Source: Streptococcus sp. DTU_2020_1001019_1_SI_AUS_MUR_006 (GTDB lineage Bacteria > Bacillota > Bacilli > Lactobacillales > Streptococcaceae). From it: a stretch of 64,000 bases of DNA. Below the pieces are notes generated by a model. The model made no database searches and was not told the DNA's origin. It worked only from the letters and a program-made list of their open reading frames with translations. Each line of letters opens with the position of its first letter. The first letter of the stretch is position 1. Positions 1 through 7,732 of the stretch are shown here, piece after piece. The position numbers were made by a program, and so were the translations under genes. The stretch covers positions 1,633,501 to 1,697,500 of the forward strand of contig NZ_CP135436.1 of NCBI RefSeq assembly GCF_032340315.1. Reading direction: 5' to 3'.

Positions 1-180
1 AGATAATGCATCCCAATTACCATCTTGGAGATCATCAATATTAAAACTTTTGGCTAATATCTCTATCGCATCTCTTTCACTTTGTACTTTTTTTCCATCA
101 ATATTTAGATTGAAATCATTCAAGCACTTAACCATTAAATAGTTTTTCTCTAACTTTGTTATTCTTCTATAAACATTCAC
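1..180 (-). CDS. Barstar-like immunity protein, N-terminal part only
   Basis: The frame opens at a GTG (178-180) behind an AAGGGGA ribosome site and runs off the window edge after about 60 codons. The visible part has the barstar pattern: a short strand ending in NIDGKKVQS, a helix (ERDAIEILAKSF), then DDLQDGNWDAL, resembling the family's Y-G-x-N-x-x-AL segment. Barstar-type proteins bind and block secreted RNases. Here it would be the immunity partner of a lost Rhs toxin tip, fitting the neighbouring immunity genes. The family call is by eye from a partial protein, so moderate. Confidence 0.5.
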   Translation of the reverse strand, partial: MNVYRRITKLEKNYLMVKCLNDFNLNIDGKKVQSERDAIEILAKSFNIDDLQDGNWDALS

Positions 181-530
181 TTAAAGTTCCCCTTCATAAA
201 CTGTTTAAAAATTTTTTCAAATTCATACTAGTATCACTTTTTATCCAGCACTTCGCAACTCTAGTAGTTCTTGTTTGCCTTTCTCCATTTCCATTCAAGC
301 ATTACTTTATACATTTTTGGGCATAATCTAATGGTTTACTTTTGATAAACGAAAGAGGCCTTTAGGAATCGATTAGCTATTCTTCAACTCTTACTACAAC
401 CTTGATATGCTTATTAATATGTATATCGATAAAGTTTTTGGCTGTTAGGATTTGTTGGGGTATTGGATGAATTTTCTAAAGTAGGCAAGTCCTTTACTAG
501 GATCACCACTCTTTTACAATTTTTACAGTC
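181..530 (-). other. Gene-free stretch with a probable eroded toxin tip
   Basis: No intact gene is visible. On the minus strand a short open frame ends in MNLKKFLNSL and a TGA just before the ribosome site of the barstar-like gene. This is the position a toxin C-terminus occupies in other cassettes of this array. Further upstream the frames are closed by several stops. Reading it as a decayed toxin tip is inferred from position only. Confidence 0.3.
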
Positions 531-1283
531 TTAAGTAGCGCTCTCATAAACTAATAAATAGGCATTGTAATTCAAAGTATTTATAACCTTATAACTCGAT
601 AAAATAGATTGGGCAAGCCCCATAAATCCACCATTTAAAACTTGATAAACAAAATGATTTTCGGGATGAATAGTAGCTATATCTAACTCATATTCCGATT
701 CAATTGAACGTAAATCCAGTCCTTCATCAATCAATCTAAAAGCAACATAATCGTCACATTTTATAAGTTTATCACTGATTTTCAAATAGAGTTCACCATC
801 ATTGATTAAACTAGCTTCTACATAATATAAACCTTCCTCGATGTTTTCTACTTCACTTATTTTCAAGGGGACGCCCGATATTTTTTGCAGTTCAATAGCT
901 GTTTTTTCAAATTTAAATGTCAAGGAAACATTTATGAGTATTTCCATCATGCCTTTATTAGAAAGGAAAACATAATGATTAAAATCATCAGCTGACCATA
1001 TACCACAAGATCGATAACTAACTTCTTTCGATAATTTACTATCAAAAACTTGGTAGATTCCACAGCCATCAAGTTCATATTCTTTATTATATAGTTCGCT
1101 ATACTTTTTACTAACAAACGATAGATACTTAATATAATTAACTGATAAATTGAATGTCTGGGTTCCATCAAATATCTGAACGATATCTGCCTCTTGAGTT
1201 TCATGAGCAATCTGAAAAGAAAAATCCAAGTGCTCTGAAGAAATCTTATCCGTAAATAACTTTATTACTCTACACACTTTCAT
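531..1283 (-). CDS. Hypothetical protein, probable immunity protein of the Rhs array
   Basis: A 250-residue soluble, acidic protein with no signal peptide or membrane segment. I do not recognise a family. It follows a short Rhs-core vestige on the same strand, as the other immunity genes here do, so a cytoplasmic immunity role is inferred from context. The start is uncertain: the ATG at 1283 lies one base from GAGG, too close, while an in-frame GTG two codons on (1277) has 7-base spacing and is the more credible start. Confidence 0.5.
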   Translation of the reverse strand: MKVCRVIKLFTDKISSEHLDFSFQIAHETQEADIVQIFDGTQTFNLSVNYIKYLSFVSKKYSELYNKEYELDGCGIYQVFDSKLSKEVSYRSCGIWSADDFNHYVFLSNKGMMEILINVSLTFKFEKTAIELQKISGVPLKISEVENIEEGLYYVEASLINDGELYLKISDKLIKCDDYVAFRLIDEGLDLRSIESEYELDIATIHPENHFVYQVLNGGFMGLAQSILSSYKVINTLNYNAYLLVYESAT

Positions 1284-1294
1284 ACCTCAATATC

Positions 1295-1425
1295 TCATTT
1301 TTATATCTCAATCGTCAATTTTGCTATTTTATCTGATGCTTTAAAACCTAAATCAGTTCTCTGACTATCATAATAGCTTGTGCATCAATTGTCAAGTTCA
1401 GCTTTCTCTCAAACTTATTCTATCT
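1295..1425 (-). pseudogene. Rhs core vestige (YYDSQ segment)
   Basis: The minus strand encodes AYYDSQ, the end of the Rhs core signature that reads ARYYDSQGGTF in the fuller copies near 4.1 and 5.1 kb, then loses similarity and stops. Nearly the same stretch recurs at about 8970-9040. It marks where a toxin cassette was attached and lost. Confidence 0.45.
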
Positions 1426-1463
1426 GAGCTATAAGTAAACTTTATATGACACCATAAGTAAAA

Positions 1464-1498
1464 AAATCTCCTGAAGAATAAATTCCTCAAGAGATTTT
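1464..1498 (-). terminator. Rho-independent terminator of the SMI1/KNR4-like gene
   Basis: Read on the minus strand, AAAATCTC pairs with GAGATTTT, extended by a TGAGGAA/TTCTTCA arm, followed by a T run. It lies about 30 bases past the stop at 1528. Almost the same hairpin and flank recur at 6018-6049. Confidence 0.75.
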
Positions 1499-1527
1499 AG
1501 ATTGATTTAACTCATAATCCTATGTCA

Positions 1528-2223
1528 TCAAAAATCTAAACCGATAATTATCCATTCATCTACATAATCCCAAAAAGGTATCGGATATTCTGGCAACTCA
1601 TCCTTTGACCAAAATACACCTCCTTCATCTATTGGTTTAGACAAGTCTAATACGAGATACGTTCCCATACCATTGCTAAAAAAATTGTAATAACTGGAAA
1701 TGTCATTTGTTAACTGTTCCTCAAATTCCCAATCATAATCAGCTATTGGTTCAATCATATCTAGATCGTCTAAGCCCATGCTTTTACTGGTAAAATCATT
1801 AAAACCTGCATGAATATGTGTATAGAAATCACGGATACTTCCGTCAAGTTCTAGTTTGGACTGATTAAAGTGATCTGTAAACTCTTGGTCCGAAATCGGC
1901 ATTTTGCCCTCATAAAAAACCAAGCTATTGCTTTGATACGTTCTAATCGAATAAAGCAATGAGTAATTGTTTCCAATTTTGATAAGATCTATATCTTCTG
2001 AAAATTCCTCTAGATATGAGATTGTATTGCTGAGTTCCTCAGCTAGATATTTTTTCCATTCTCCTAGGATGATTTGTTTTCTTTTAGAAAAATCTGATGT
2101 TTGAAACGCATCCCGCCAATATTGTGGAATAGGATGATTGGACAGATTTTCAAAATTAGATAAAATCTCGACCATCTCTCCAGATGGCACATATTTCTTT
2201 AAAAAATTTAATTTTTTATTCAT
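1528..2223 (-). CDS. SMI1/KNR4-like immunity protein
   Basis: A 231-residue soluble protein. Its C-terminal third (YLVLDLSKP, then EGGVFWSKDE, then IPFWDYVDEW) has the strand pattern and aromatic motif of the SMI1/KNR4 (SUKH) superfamily, the commonest immunity fold for nuclease toxins in Rhs/WapA and LXG systems. A GGAGGT ribosome site lies 6 bases before the ATG. Directly upstream is the remnant of an HNH-type tip (2257-2433), the target class expected for SUKH proteins. Its own terminator lies at 1464-1498. Family call by motif, moderate confidence. Confidence 0.6.
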   Translation of the reverse strand: MNKKLNFLKKYVPSGEMVEILSNFENLSNHPIPQYWRDAFQTSDFSKRKQIILGEWKKYLAEELSNTISYLEEFSEDIDLIKIGNNYSLLYSIRTYQSNSLVFYEGKMPISDQEFTDHFNQSKLELDGSIRDFYTHIHAGFNDFTSKSMGLDDLDMIEPIADYDWEFEEQLTNDISSYYNFFSNGMGTYLVLDLSKPIDEGGVFWSKDELPEYPIPFWDYVDEWIIIGLDF

Positions 2224-2256
2224 AAACTACCTCCAATTTATTTATCATAGATAAAG

Positions 2257-2433
2257 TTATCTATCATGCTCTGAAGTTTCCTTTCTAAGATTACTTCTTT
2301 TCTTATCAAATCCCTCCAAAGTAACAAATTTTTTCTTTGGGAATATATGATCAGATTCTATTTTCTTAGTAATGACATTTCCTGGTATTGTAAAATCATT
2401 CATCGGCAGACCAATCCCTTTATTGACTCTCAT
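2257..2433 (-). pseudogene. HNH-type nuclease toxin tip, C-terminal remnant
   Basis: A 58-codon open frame contains IESDHIFPKKKF followed by LEGFDK. This resembles the SDHIVP-x(n)-GFDKL motif of HNH/GH-E nuclease tips in Gram-positive polymorphic toxins. It ends 33 bases before the SMI1/KNR4-like gene. Continuity with the Rhs core is lost: the frame opens right after a TGA, and a neighbouring frame carries what looks like the preceding segment, so at least one frameshift separates them. It cannot be delivered as it stands. Confidence 0.5.
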
Positions 2434-2689
2434 TCAAAGATCTGATATGGAGGAGCATTATCTCTAAATTCTATATTCTGCAGCAGATAATTTATTTTTC
2501 CAATATCGTGCTTTAGATATTAAAGTACACGATTAACCGCAAACATTTAGAAATTTTCTACTGTCATTGGTAGATGCTTCGTCATCGCAATATCAGCCTA
2601 AGGAGCTTCAACTATTTGAATATTACTACTCCACTACTGACCATTACCCGACAGTCTCACTCTCATAATCACACATATATATCAAAGCG

Positions 2690-2838
2690 TTCTATGGAGT
2701 TCTATTATCAAAATATTTGGCACTTCCATTCCGAAATATTTCAATTCTTCTAGTATCGTATCTATGATTATCAATTTCAGAATAAATCCAAACAGGATAA
2801 TCATCATCATGTTACCAATAAGTTCGATAGTATTCCAT
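2690..2838 (-). pseudogene. Second, broken DUF6881-like immunity gene
   Basis: The frame from the ATG at 2838 reads MEYYRTYW, TAA, then DDDYPVWIYSEID and RRIEIFRNG. This aligns with the intact neighbour (MKYYRTYW, then ATWIFSEVD and RKLEIFLDG). The ninth codon is a stop, and another stop follows after about 47 codons. Its ATG overlaps the stop of the intact gene (TAATG), so the pair arose as a translationally coupled tandem duplicate and this copy died. Confidence 0.65.
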
Positions 2839-3128
2839 TATTGGCCCCCCGTCTGATTTTTATCATTAAAAAGTTGTAATGTTTTTTCAAAATCATTTTT
2901 TGAAATTTCTATTACGGTAATTTCCTCACTATCGTTGATAGATTCTAAATCTTCATCGGTAGGAAATTCACCCAACTCAAAGGGAGTATTAGCATCATAA
3001 TAACTAATTTTTCCATCTAAAAAAATTTCTAGTTTTCTAATCTCATACCCCTGATTATCAACTTCTGAAAATATCCATGTTGCATATTCAAGAGATGACT
3101 GCTCCCAATAAGTTCTATAATATTTCAT
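2838..3128 (-). CDS. DUF6881-like immunity protein
   Basis: About 96 residues from the ATG at 3128, chosen because AGGAGG lies 6 bases upstream; an upstream in-frame start would add 8 unlikely residues. The pattern MKYYRTYW, then WIFSEVDNQGYEIRKLEIFLDGK, then ISKNDFEKTL fits the small DUF6881 family, which is recurrent as a putative immunity protein beside polymorphic toxins. It follows a toxin-tip vestige at 3163-3222 and precedes a broken paralogue. Function is inferred from context. Confidence 0.55.
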   Translation of the reverse strand: MKYYRTYWEQSSLEYATWIFSEVDNQGYEIRKLEIFLDGKISYYDANTPFELGEFPTDEDLESINDSEEITVIEISKNDFEKTLQLFNDKNQTGGQ

Positions 3129-3162
3129 TAGCTTCCTCCTAATTTTCACCATAATTTACAAT

Positions 3163-3222
3163 ACGATTTGTTATATCAAGAGAAGATTCATTAGGCGAAT
3201 GGATTCCCTGTCGTGTCTGTAG
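3163..3222 (-). pseudogene. Toxin-tip vestige preceding the DUF6881-like gene
   Basis: Two short frames, DTTGNPFA and NESSLDITNRIVNYGEN with a stop, join across a one-base shift and end just before the DUF6881-like ribosome site. This looks like the last 25 or so residues of a lost toxin cassette. The vestige begins exactly where the duplicated 1-kb unit ends (about 3225). Confidence 0.4.
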
Positions 3223-3249
3223 TTTTTAATGATTATCGCAAAGTTCAAG

Positions 3250-3855
3250 CTACTCAGTTTCTTCTAATAAGGAAGGATTAATAATTAATTCTCTTTCAAT
3301 TGCCATTCCGATTCCACTGATGGTTGTTATTCCATGTATCCCTAATATTTTAGGCTCTTTATCCAATAATTCCCCAGTCTCTTTACAGAAAAAGTTACCT
3401 TTAAAATGAATACTATAGAATCCAAAATCCAGCTTTTTCTCTTCCTCTGTTAAGGGAATATTAGCGATAGTATGGAAATATCCTTTTTTCCAATATGCAT
3501 CATCTACAATAGCAGGTGGAATTAACAAGTTAGAATAATCTGGCTTGTATTTATCAATATTTTTTTCATGAGTATTCCCTTTAAAGATAAATACAACATG
3601 TTTCCCTTCCACAAAAGTATCCCGAACTTTTCTAACTATATTAGAAACCAGCACTTTACCATAAAAGTAGATTCCCTCCCTAGGAGACACAAGAAATACA
3701 TCTCCCACTTTTGGAATTGACCTACTTTTTTTAATCACTTTTAGTTGATGAGTAGCTGCCTTTGTATCATAAAAGTTCTCTAACTCCTTCTGAATTTCTA
3801 CATTTAAACTCTCAAAACGTTCTTTTCTTCTTAAAGCTATTAGATTTGTATTCAT
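3250..3855 (-). CDS. Imm26-like immunity protein, copy 1
   Basis: A 201-residue soluble protein with the Imm26 hallmark near residues 45-75: IPKVGDVFLVSP, then GIYFYGKVLV, a beta-rich segment seen in immunity proteins of many polymorphic toxin loci. GGAGG lies 7 bases before the ATG. About 90 percent identical by eye to copy 2 (4264-4869) and a distant paralogue of 7702-8346. The upstream Rhs frame runs through its start codon without an intervening toxin domain, so its cognate toxin is gone. Confidence 0.65.
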   Translation of the reverse strand: MNTNLIALRRKERFESLNVEIQKELENFYDTKAATHQLKVIKKSRSIPKVGDVFLVSPREGIYFYGKVLVSNIVRKVRDTFVEGKHVVFIFKGNTHEKNIDKYKPDYSNLLIPPAIVDDAYWKKGYFHTIANIPLTEEEKKLDFGFYSIHFKGNFFCKETGELLDKEPKILGIHGITTISGIGMAIERELIINPSLLEETE

Positions 3856-4207
3856 TATTAATTTCCTCCATTAAGATATTTTCACCATTCCATTCATTAG
3901 AGACCGCCTTTTTAACATAGTTCCAACCTTTTTTGATACTGTTCCAGAAGTGCACACTCGGGTCTGTGTAGTTGACGGGGGTGTTCTGCACATAGCTGTA
4001 ACGGTTCTGGCTGAGAGGTTCTGTGTTCTCACCTGGGTAACCATCCTCAGTTAAGAAAGTACCTCCCTGACTATCATAATAGCTTGCTCGTAAATAGTCA
4101 AGTCCAATATCATCACGATCCTTGCCGTTATAGGCAAATGGCTGAGCTGTTAGGTCTGTGCTTGTCTTTCTTGTCCCAGAGAAGTTATAGCCGATGGTGA
4201 TAGTATA
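3812..4207 (-). pseudogene. Rhs core C-terminal fragment, copy 1 (no toxin tip)
   Basis: About 130 codons stay open on the minus strand and carry the conserved Rhs end: PFAYNGKDRDDIGLDYLRA, then YYDSQGGTFLTEDGYPGEN, then QNRYSYVQNTPVNYTDP. After the P-x-D boundary, where a toxin tip should start, there are only about 50 residues before the frame stops inside the Imm26 gene. The 5' part of the Rhs gene is missing, cut off at the terminator seam. It is an orphan module: core end plus immunity gene, toxin deleted. Confidence 0.75.
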
Positions 4208-4240
4208 AAACTCTCGATGAAAAATTTCTTCGAGAGTTTT
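4207..4240 (-). terminator. Terminator downstream of Imm26 copy 2
   Basis: AAAACTCTCGA and its complement flank a 12-base loop, followed on the minus strand by a short T run. It sits 24 bases past the copy 2 stop codon and at the seam of the tandem duplication. Confidence 0.7.
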
Positions 4241-4263
4241 TAATGATTATCGCAAAGTTCAAA

Positions 4264-4869
4264 CTACTCAGTTTCTTCTAATAAGGAAGGATTAATAATT
4301 AATTCTCTTTCAATGTCCCATCCTATTCCACTGATAGTCGTTATTCCATGCATCCCTAATAATTTAGGCTCTTTATCCAATAATTCTCCAGTCTCTTTAC
4401 AAAAAAAGTTACCTTTACAATGAAGTTTATAAAAGCCAAAATCCAGATTTTTCTCTTCCTCTGTTAAGGGAATATTAGCGATAGTATGGAAATATCCTTT
4501 TTTCCAATATGCATCACCTACAATAGCAGGTGAAATTAACAAGTTAGAATAATCTGGCTTGTATTTATCAATATTTTTTTCATGAGTAATTCCTTTAAAG
4601 ATAAATACAACATGTTTTCCTTCCACAAAAGAATCCGGAACTTTTCTAACTATATTAGCAACCAGCACTTTACCATAAAAGTAGATTCCCTCCCTAGGAG
4701 ACACAAGAAATACATCTCCCACTTTTGGAATTGACCTACTTTTTTTAATCACTTTTAGTTGATGAGTAGCTGCCTTTGTATCATAAAAGTTCTCTAACTC
4801 CTTCTGAATTTCTAAATTTAAACTCTCAAAACGTTTTTTTCTTCTTAAAGCTATTAGATTTGTATTCAT
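4264..4869 (-). CDS. Imm26-like immunity protein, copy 2
   Basis: A 201-residue paralogue of the gene at 3250-3855, same start context and the same PKVGDVFLVSP and FYGKVLV motifs. The copies differ at about 20 positions, mostly surface-type changes, and both frames are intact. That suggests both have been kept or that duplication was fairly recent. The upstream Rhs fragment carries frameshifts, so no matching toxin can be made here. Confidence 0.65.
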   Translation of the reverse strand: MNTNLIALRRKKRFESLNLEIQKELENFYDTKAATHQLKVIKKSRSIPKVGDVFLVSPREGIYFYGKVLVANIVRKVPDSFVEGKHVVFIFKGITHEKNIDKYKPDYSNLLISPAIVGDAYWKKGYFHTIANIPLTEEEKNLDFGFYKLHCKGNFFCKETGELLDKEPKLLGMHGITTISGIGWDIERELIINPSLLEETE

Positions 4870-5985
4870 TATTAATTTCCTCCATTAAGATATTTTTCAC
4901 CATTCCATGCATTAGAGGCTGTCTTTTTAACATAGTTCCAGCTTTTTTGATACTGTTCCAGAAGTGCCCACTCGGAACAGTGTAGTTGACGGGGTTGTTC
5001 TGCACATAACTGTAACGGTTCTGGCTGAGAAGGGATCTGTGTCCTCATATGAGTAACTATCCTCAGTTAAGAAAGTACCTCCCTGACTATCATAATATCT
5101 TGCTCGTAAATAGTCAAGTCCAGTATCATCACAATCCTCGCCGTTATAGGCAAACGGCTGAGCTGTTGGGTCTGTGCTTGTCTTTCTTGCCCCAGAGAGA
5201 TTATAGCTGATTGATGCGACGGCTTTTCCATCCTTGGTCAAACCTGTCACAGATCCCGACTGTTTTCCAAGTAGTTGTAGCTGTCACCTGTTTGGTTGTT
5301 GAGGTAGCTAGCTCGATCTTTGCCATAACTATAGTTCTCTCGTGCCTTGCCATCATGGTCATAGGTTTCAAGGACTTCTGTATGTTCACGATTGATATCA
5401 TTGACATAGTTGCGTTCCTCGTAGTAGTTGTAGGTATCCTCTCGTGTGGTATAAGGGATGCGGACATCCTGAACCTGACTGGCATAGGTTACTTCTCCCT
5501 GTCCAGGTAGGTTCCCAAGTTCTGGTGGATTGACGGCTATTCCTTCCTTACTTGCTCGATCCTTAGCCACTTTCTGGTGATAGGCTGTCGACACATCGTC
5601 AAAGATGCTGTGCCAGATGCTTCCTACTGTCTGTGGTAGGGTGGATAGGGCTTGGAGGACATTCTGACTAAAGCCATACCAGAAGAGGGAGTTTTCTTCC
5701 CCACTTGGGGCTGTGTATGGCGACTTACGACCTGACTTGTCTCTACCTGCATGCGATACCTGATCCCCAGATTGAGCATCCTTGGCTTTGCCTTGGAAGA
5801 GCTGATAGGTGTTCTTGCCTTCCTTGCGACTAGCAGTGAAGACACGATTATCATCTCCGTCGTAAAGTGCAGCCATGAGAAGACCCTTCTTGTCCTTGAT
5901 CGCAAGCAAGCGGTTCTCTGTATCGTAGATGTAGTCTAGCTTTTCTGAGTTCTTCTCAAAAGAGATATTTATATCAACATAGTCA
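4826..5985 (-). pseudogene. Rhs/WapA-type core fragment with frameshifts
   Basis: The minus strand carries YD-type text (DYIYDTENRLLAI, YDGDDNRVFTA), a spacer rich in D, Y and N, and the Rhs signature. It breaks twice. Near 5250 a missing base converts LENSRGSVTG to LENSRDL-stop, with the rest (GSVTGLTKDGKAV) in another frame. Near 5020-5030 a second shift garbles QNRYSYVQN. The 5' side is cut off at about 5985, beside a terminator belonging to another cassette. Intact relatives are large wall-associated or secreted proteins whose cores encapsulate a C-terminal toxin. Confidence 0.8.
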
Positions 5986-6017
5986 GCTAGTAGTAAACTT
6001 TATAGTGCACCATAAGT

Positions 6018-6049
6018 AAAATCTCCTGAAGAAATTCTTCAAGAGATTT
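6018..6049 (-). terminator. Terminator of the immunity gene at 6076
   Basis: AAATCTC with a TGAAGAA arm pairs with TTCTTCA and GAGATTT, 27 bases past the stop. The hairpin and the upstream CATAAGTAAA text repeat those at 1450-1498, a shared cassette end that could serve as recombination homology. Confidence 0.75.
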
Positions 6050-6075
6050 ATTAATGTTAATTAACACATTATTTA

Positions 6076-6729
6076 CTAATCCACATAAATGCACATGCTT
6101 TCTAATAATCCCTTAGCTTCCTTTAAGCCCTCTAATCCATATTTAGATAAGATTTCTACATCATCAGCCAGTCTGATATCTTGTTGCGGATTAGACAATT
6201 TTTCTTTGAATAACTTTACAACTAAATTCAACTCCGCGGTATTCATATCATAGTAATTTTTCCAATGCTCTAAACCAATTTCAAAAGAAGAGAGTTGAGG
6301 AATCAAAATATCTCCACCGTTAGAGAATATATCCTTCCAACTATCATTAGATTCTAACTCATTCCCGTTATTCCAGAAACTAGCTGTAATAACTGGCAGA
6401 ATCTCTCCATTCCTTTCATCCAATAGATATTGCAAGGTCTCTTCCTCAGCCAATCGAAAATTTTGAACTGGACAATTTTCAAAATAGTATGTATAAGGAA
6501 GGAAATATCTTAAACGTTCACTATTATCAGACCGAATAGCACATACACAAACATCATTTTGAAACGTAACAGTTCCTCGACTGCCAAAACCATCCTGAAC
6601 GGAATAACTAGTCCCGTCCCAAGAGTGCTCAAAAGATAGTTCTGGAAATTTGGCGGACATAACTGCGCAAGAAATACTTGCTAAATAACATCCTTCATAT
6701 AAAGTCTTTACATTTACATCATAAGACAT
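6076..6729 (-). CDS. Hypothetical immunity protein paired with an HNH tip
   Basis: 217 residues from the ATG at 6729, chosen because AGGAGGT (6737-6743) lies 7 bases upstream; the longer frame from 6753 lacks such a site. Soluble, acidic, with a GTSYSVQDGFGSRGTVTF segment. I do not recognise a named family. The stop of the upstream HNH toxin frame is one base before this ATG (TGAGATG), the tight coupling expected of a toxin-immunity pair. Its terminator is at 6018-6049. Role inferred from that pairing. Confidence 0.6.
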   Translation of the reverse strand: MSYDVNVKTLYEGCYLASISCAVMSAKFPELSFEHSWDGTSYSVQDGFGSRGTVTFQNDVCVCAIRSDNSERLRYFLPYTYYFENCPVQNFRLAEEETLQYLLDERNGEILPVITASFWNNGNELESNDSWKDIFSNGGDILIPQLSSFEIGLEHWKNYYDMNTAELNLVVKLFKEKLSNPQQDIRLADDVEILSKYGLEGLKEAKGLLESMCIYVD

Positions 6730-6730
6730 C

Positions 6731-7015
6731 TCAATCACCTCCTGAATCATCATCAGATTTCATTCTATTCTCAAATCTAGGAAAAAACTGTGCATTAGCA
6801 TAGCTATTAGAACCACATTTGGTTTTAGGAATAACATGATCTACTTGCCACTCGTTGTGTTTACCAGCTTTTTGAGGTTTATATAAAATTTCTACAGGTA
6901 AGTCTGAACGAACTACTCCGCCATTTCTTACCCTATTCTCTTTTATAATGAATTCCTTTTGAGTCGCATCACTTATTGTTTCACCTACTGTATCACTCCA
7001 TTTTAGAATGAAATG
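6731..7015 (-). pseudogene. HNH nuclease toxin tip, 5'-truncated but with intact catalytic motif
   Basis: A 94-codon open frame contains KHNEWQVDHVIPKTKCGSNS then YANAQFFPRFENRMKSD, a textbook HNH pattern: the H of DHVIP, the N of NAQ, and N/K in ENRMKSD. The end spacing (TGAGATG) to the immunity gene is intact. Upstream an in-frame TAA (7016-7018) cuts it from any Rhs core, and no start codon or secretion signal is visible. It appears to be a silent cassette that recombination could reconnect to a full Rhs gene. Confidence 0.65.
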
Positions 7016-7018
7016 TTA

Positions 7019-7378
7019 ACTACTTTTAGTATTCTCTGAAAAGGTAACAACATTCTAATTTCCACTTTTAATAATTCTAAGATACTCTTCACCGTCTTTT
7101 GTACTACTTATTCAGTCAGTAATCCTTTTTTAAAATATATAATATTTCTCAAATCATTTGTCCACTCCACTATTTCATCATTACTCCATGTAATAAACAA
7201 TATGATGTGAGATATTTAAAAATTAGTTGATACATTGTTCTTCACGTCAAGTCCCTAATTCGGTTTTATAAAAAACAACTATTGGTTCTTCAGTATAATT
7301 AAAATTCCATCTGTATTTACGTAATGTGTAAAAAACAGCTCACAAAAAGTAGAAGCTAAAGAGTTTAACGAGACAGTG
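7019..7378 (-). other. Eroded immunity-gene remains
   Basis: No intact frame. On the minus strand short open pieces read like soluble immunity-protein text, for example YRWNFNYTEEPIVVFYKTEL and later EWTNDLRNIIYFKKGLLTE with a stop, separated by stops and shifts. Probably one decayed gene between the Imm51-like gene and the HNH tip. Confidence 0.35.
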
Positions 7379-7732
7379 TCATTCCCACATAGTTTCGTCA
7401 TTATATTTACTTATAAAAGAATAGATTACTTGTGGATTCATAAATAAATAAACAATCTGGTCATATAGATCTTTATTCATGACGAAATTCCCATCTAAAA
7501 AGTGTAACTCAATGGTTTCAGCATCCGTATTCATTTCTAAATCTTCAAATTTCTTCATATTACTTTTACGGAAGTAAGAATCTAAAAATTTTTTCCAATT
7601 ATAACCATTCATGTAAATTCCAAAATGTACTTCAATATAATTTGAAATTTCTCTAACCAGTTTATCTCCAATATCTATCGTAATTATACCTTCATCATTT
7701 TTTATGAAACTATCAATTTTTTTGTAGACAGA
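7379..7732 (-). pseudogene. Imm51-like immunity gene without a clear start
   Basis: The open frame spans about 117 codons and includes GIITIDIGDKLVREI, then FGIYMNGYNWKKFLDSYF, then MNTDAETIELHF. The NGY-x-W and D-x-E-x(n) pattern fits Imm51. The first ATG falls at codon 41 (7612), inside the domain. The frame opens only after a TAA at 7733 and overlaps the end of the Imm26-like gene by 31 bases. The natural start was probably lost when the upstream cassette was joined. Confidence 0.45.

Larger units (their letters stand above)
3225..5217 (-). repeat. Tandem duplication of an Rhs C-terminus plus Imm26 cassette
   Basis: Two direct copies of a unit of about 1 kb lie head to tail (roughly 3225-4206 and 4239-5217). 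The matching Imm26 stop codons are exactly 1014 bases apart (3250 and 4264). Both copies hold the Rhs core end followed directly by an Imm26 gene. The copies differ by scattered substitutions and small indels, so the event is not recent. A terminator hairpin (4207-4240) sits at the seam. Confidence 0.8.

Noticed and set aside
5201..5909. Several overlapping frames of 90-127 codons
   Set aside because: Shadows of the frameshifted Rhs core in other frames; only the frame with Rhs motifs is supported.
7019..7378. A single intact immunity gene
   Set aside because: Only disconnected open pieces could be read, with stops between them in every frame.
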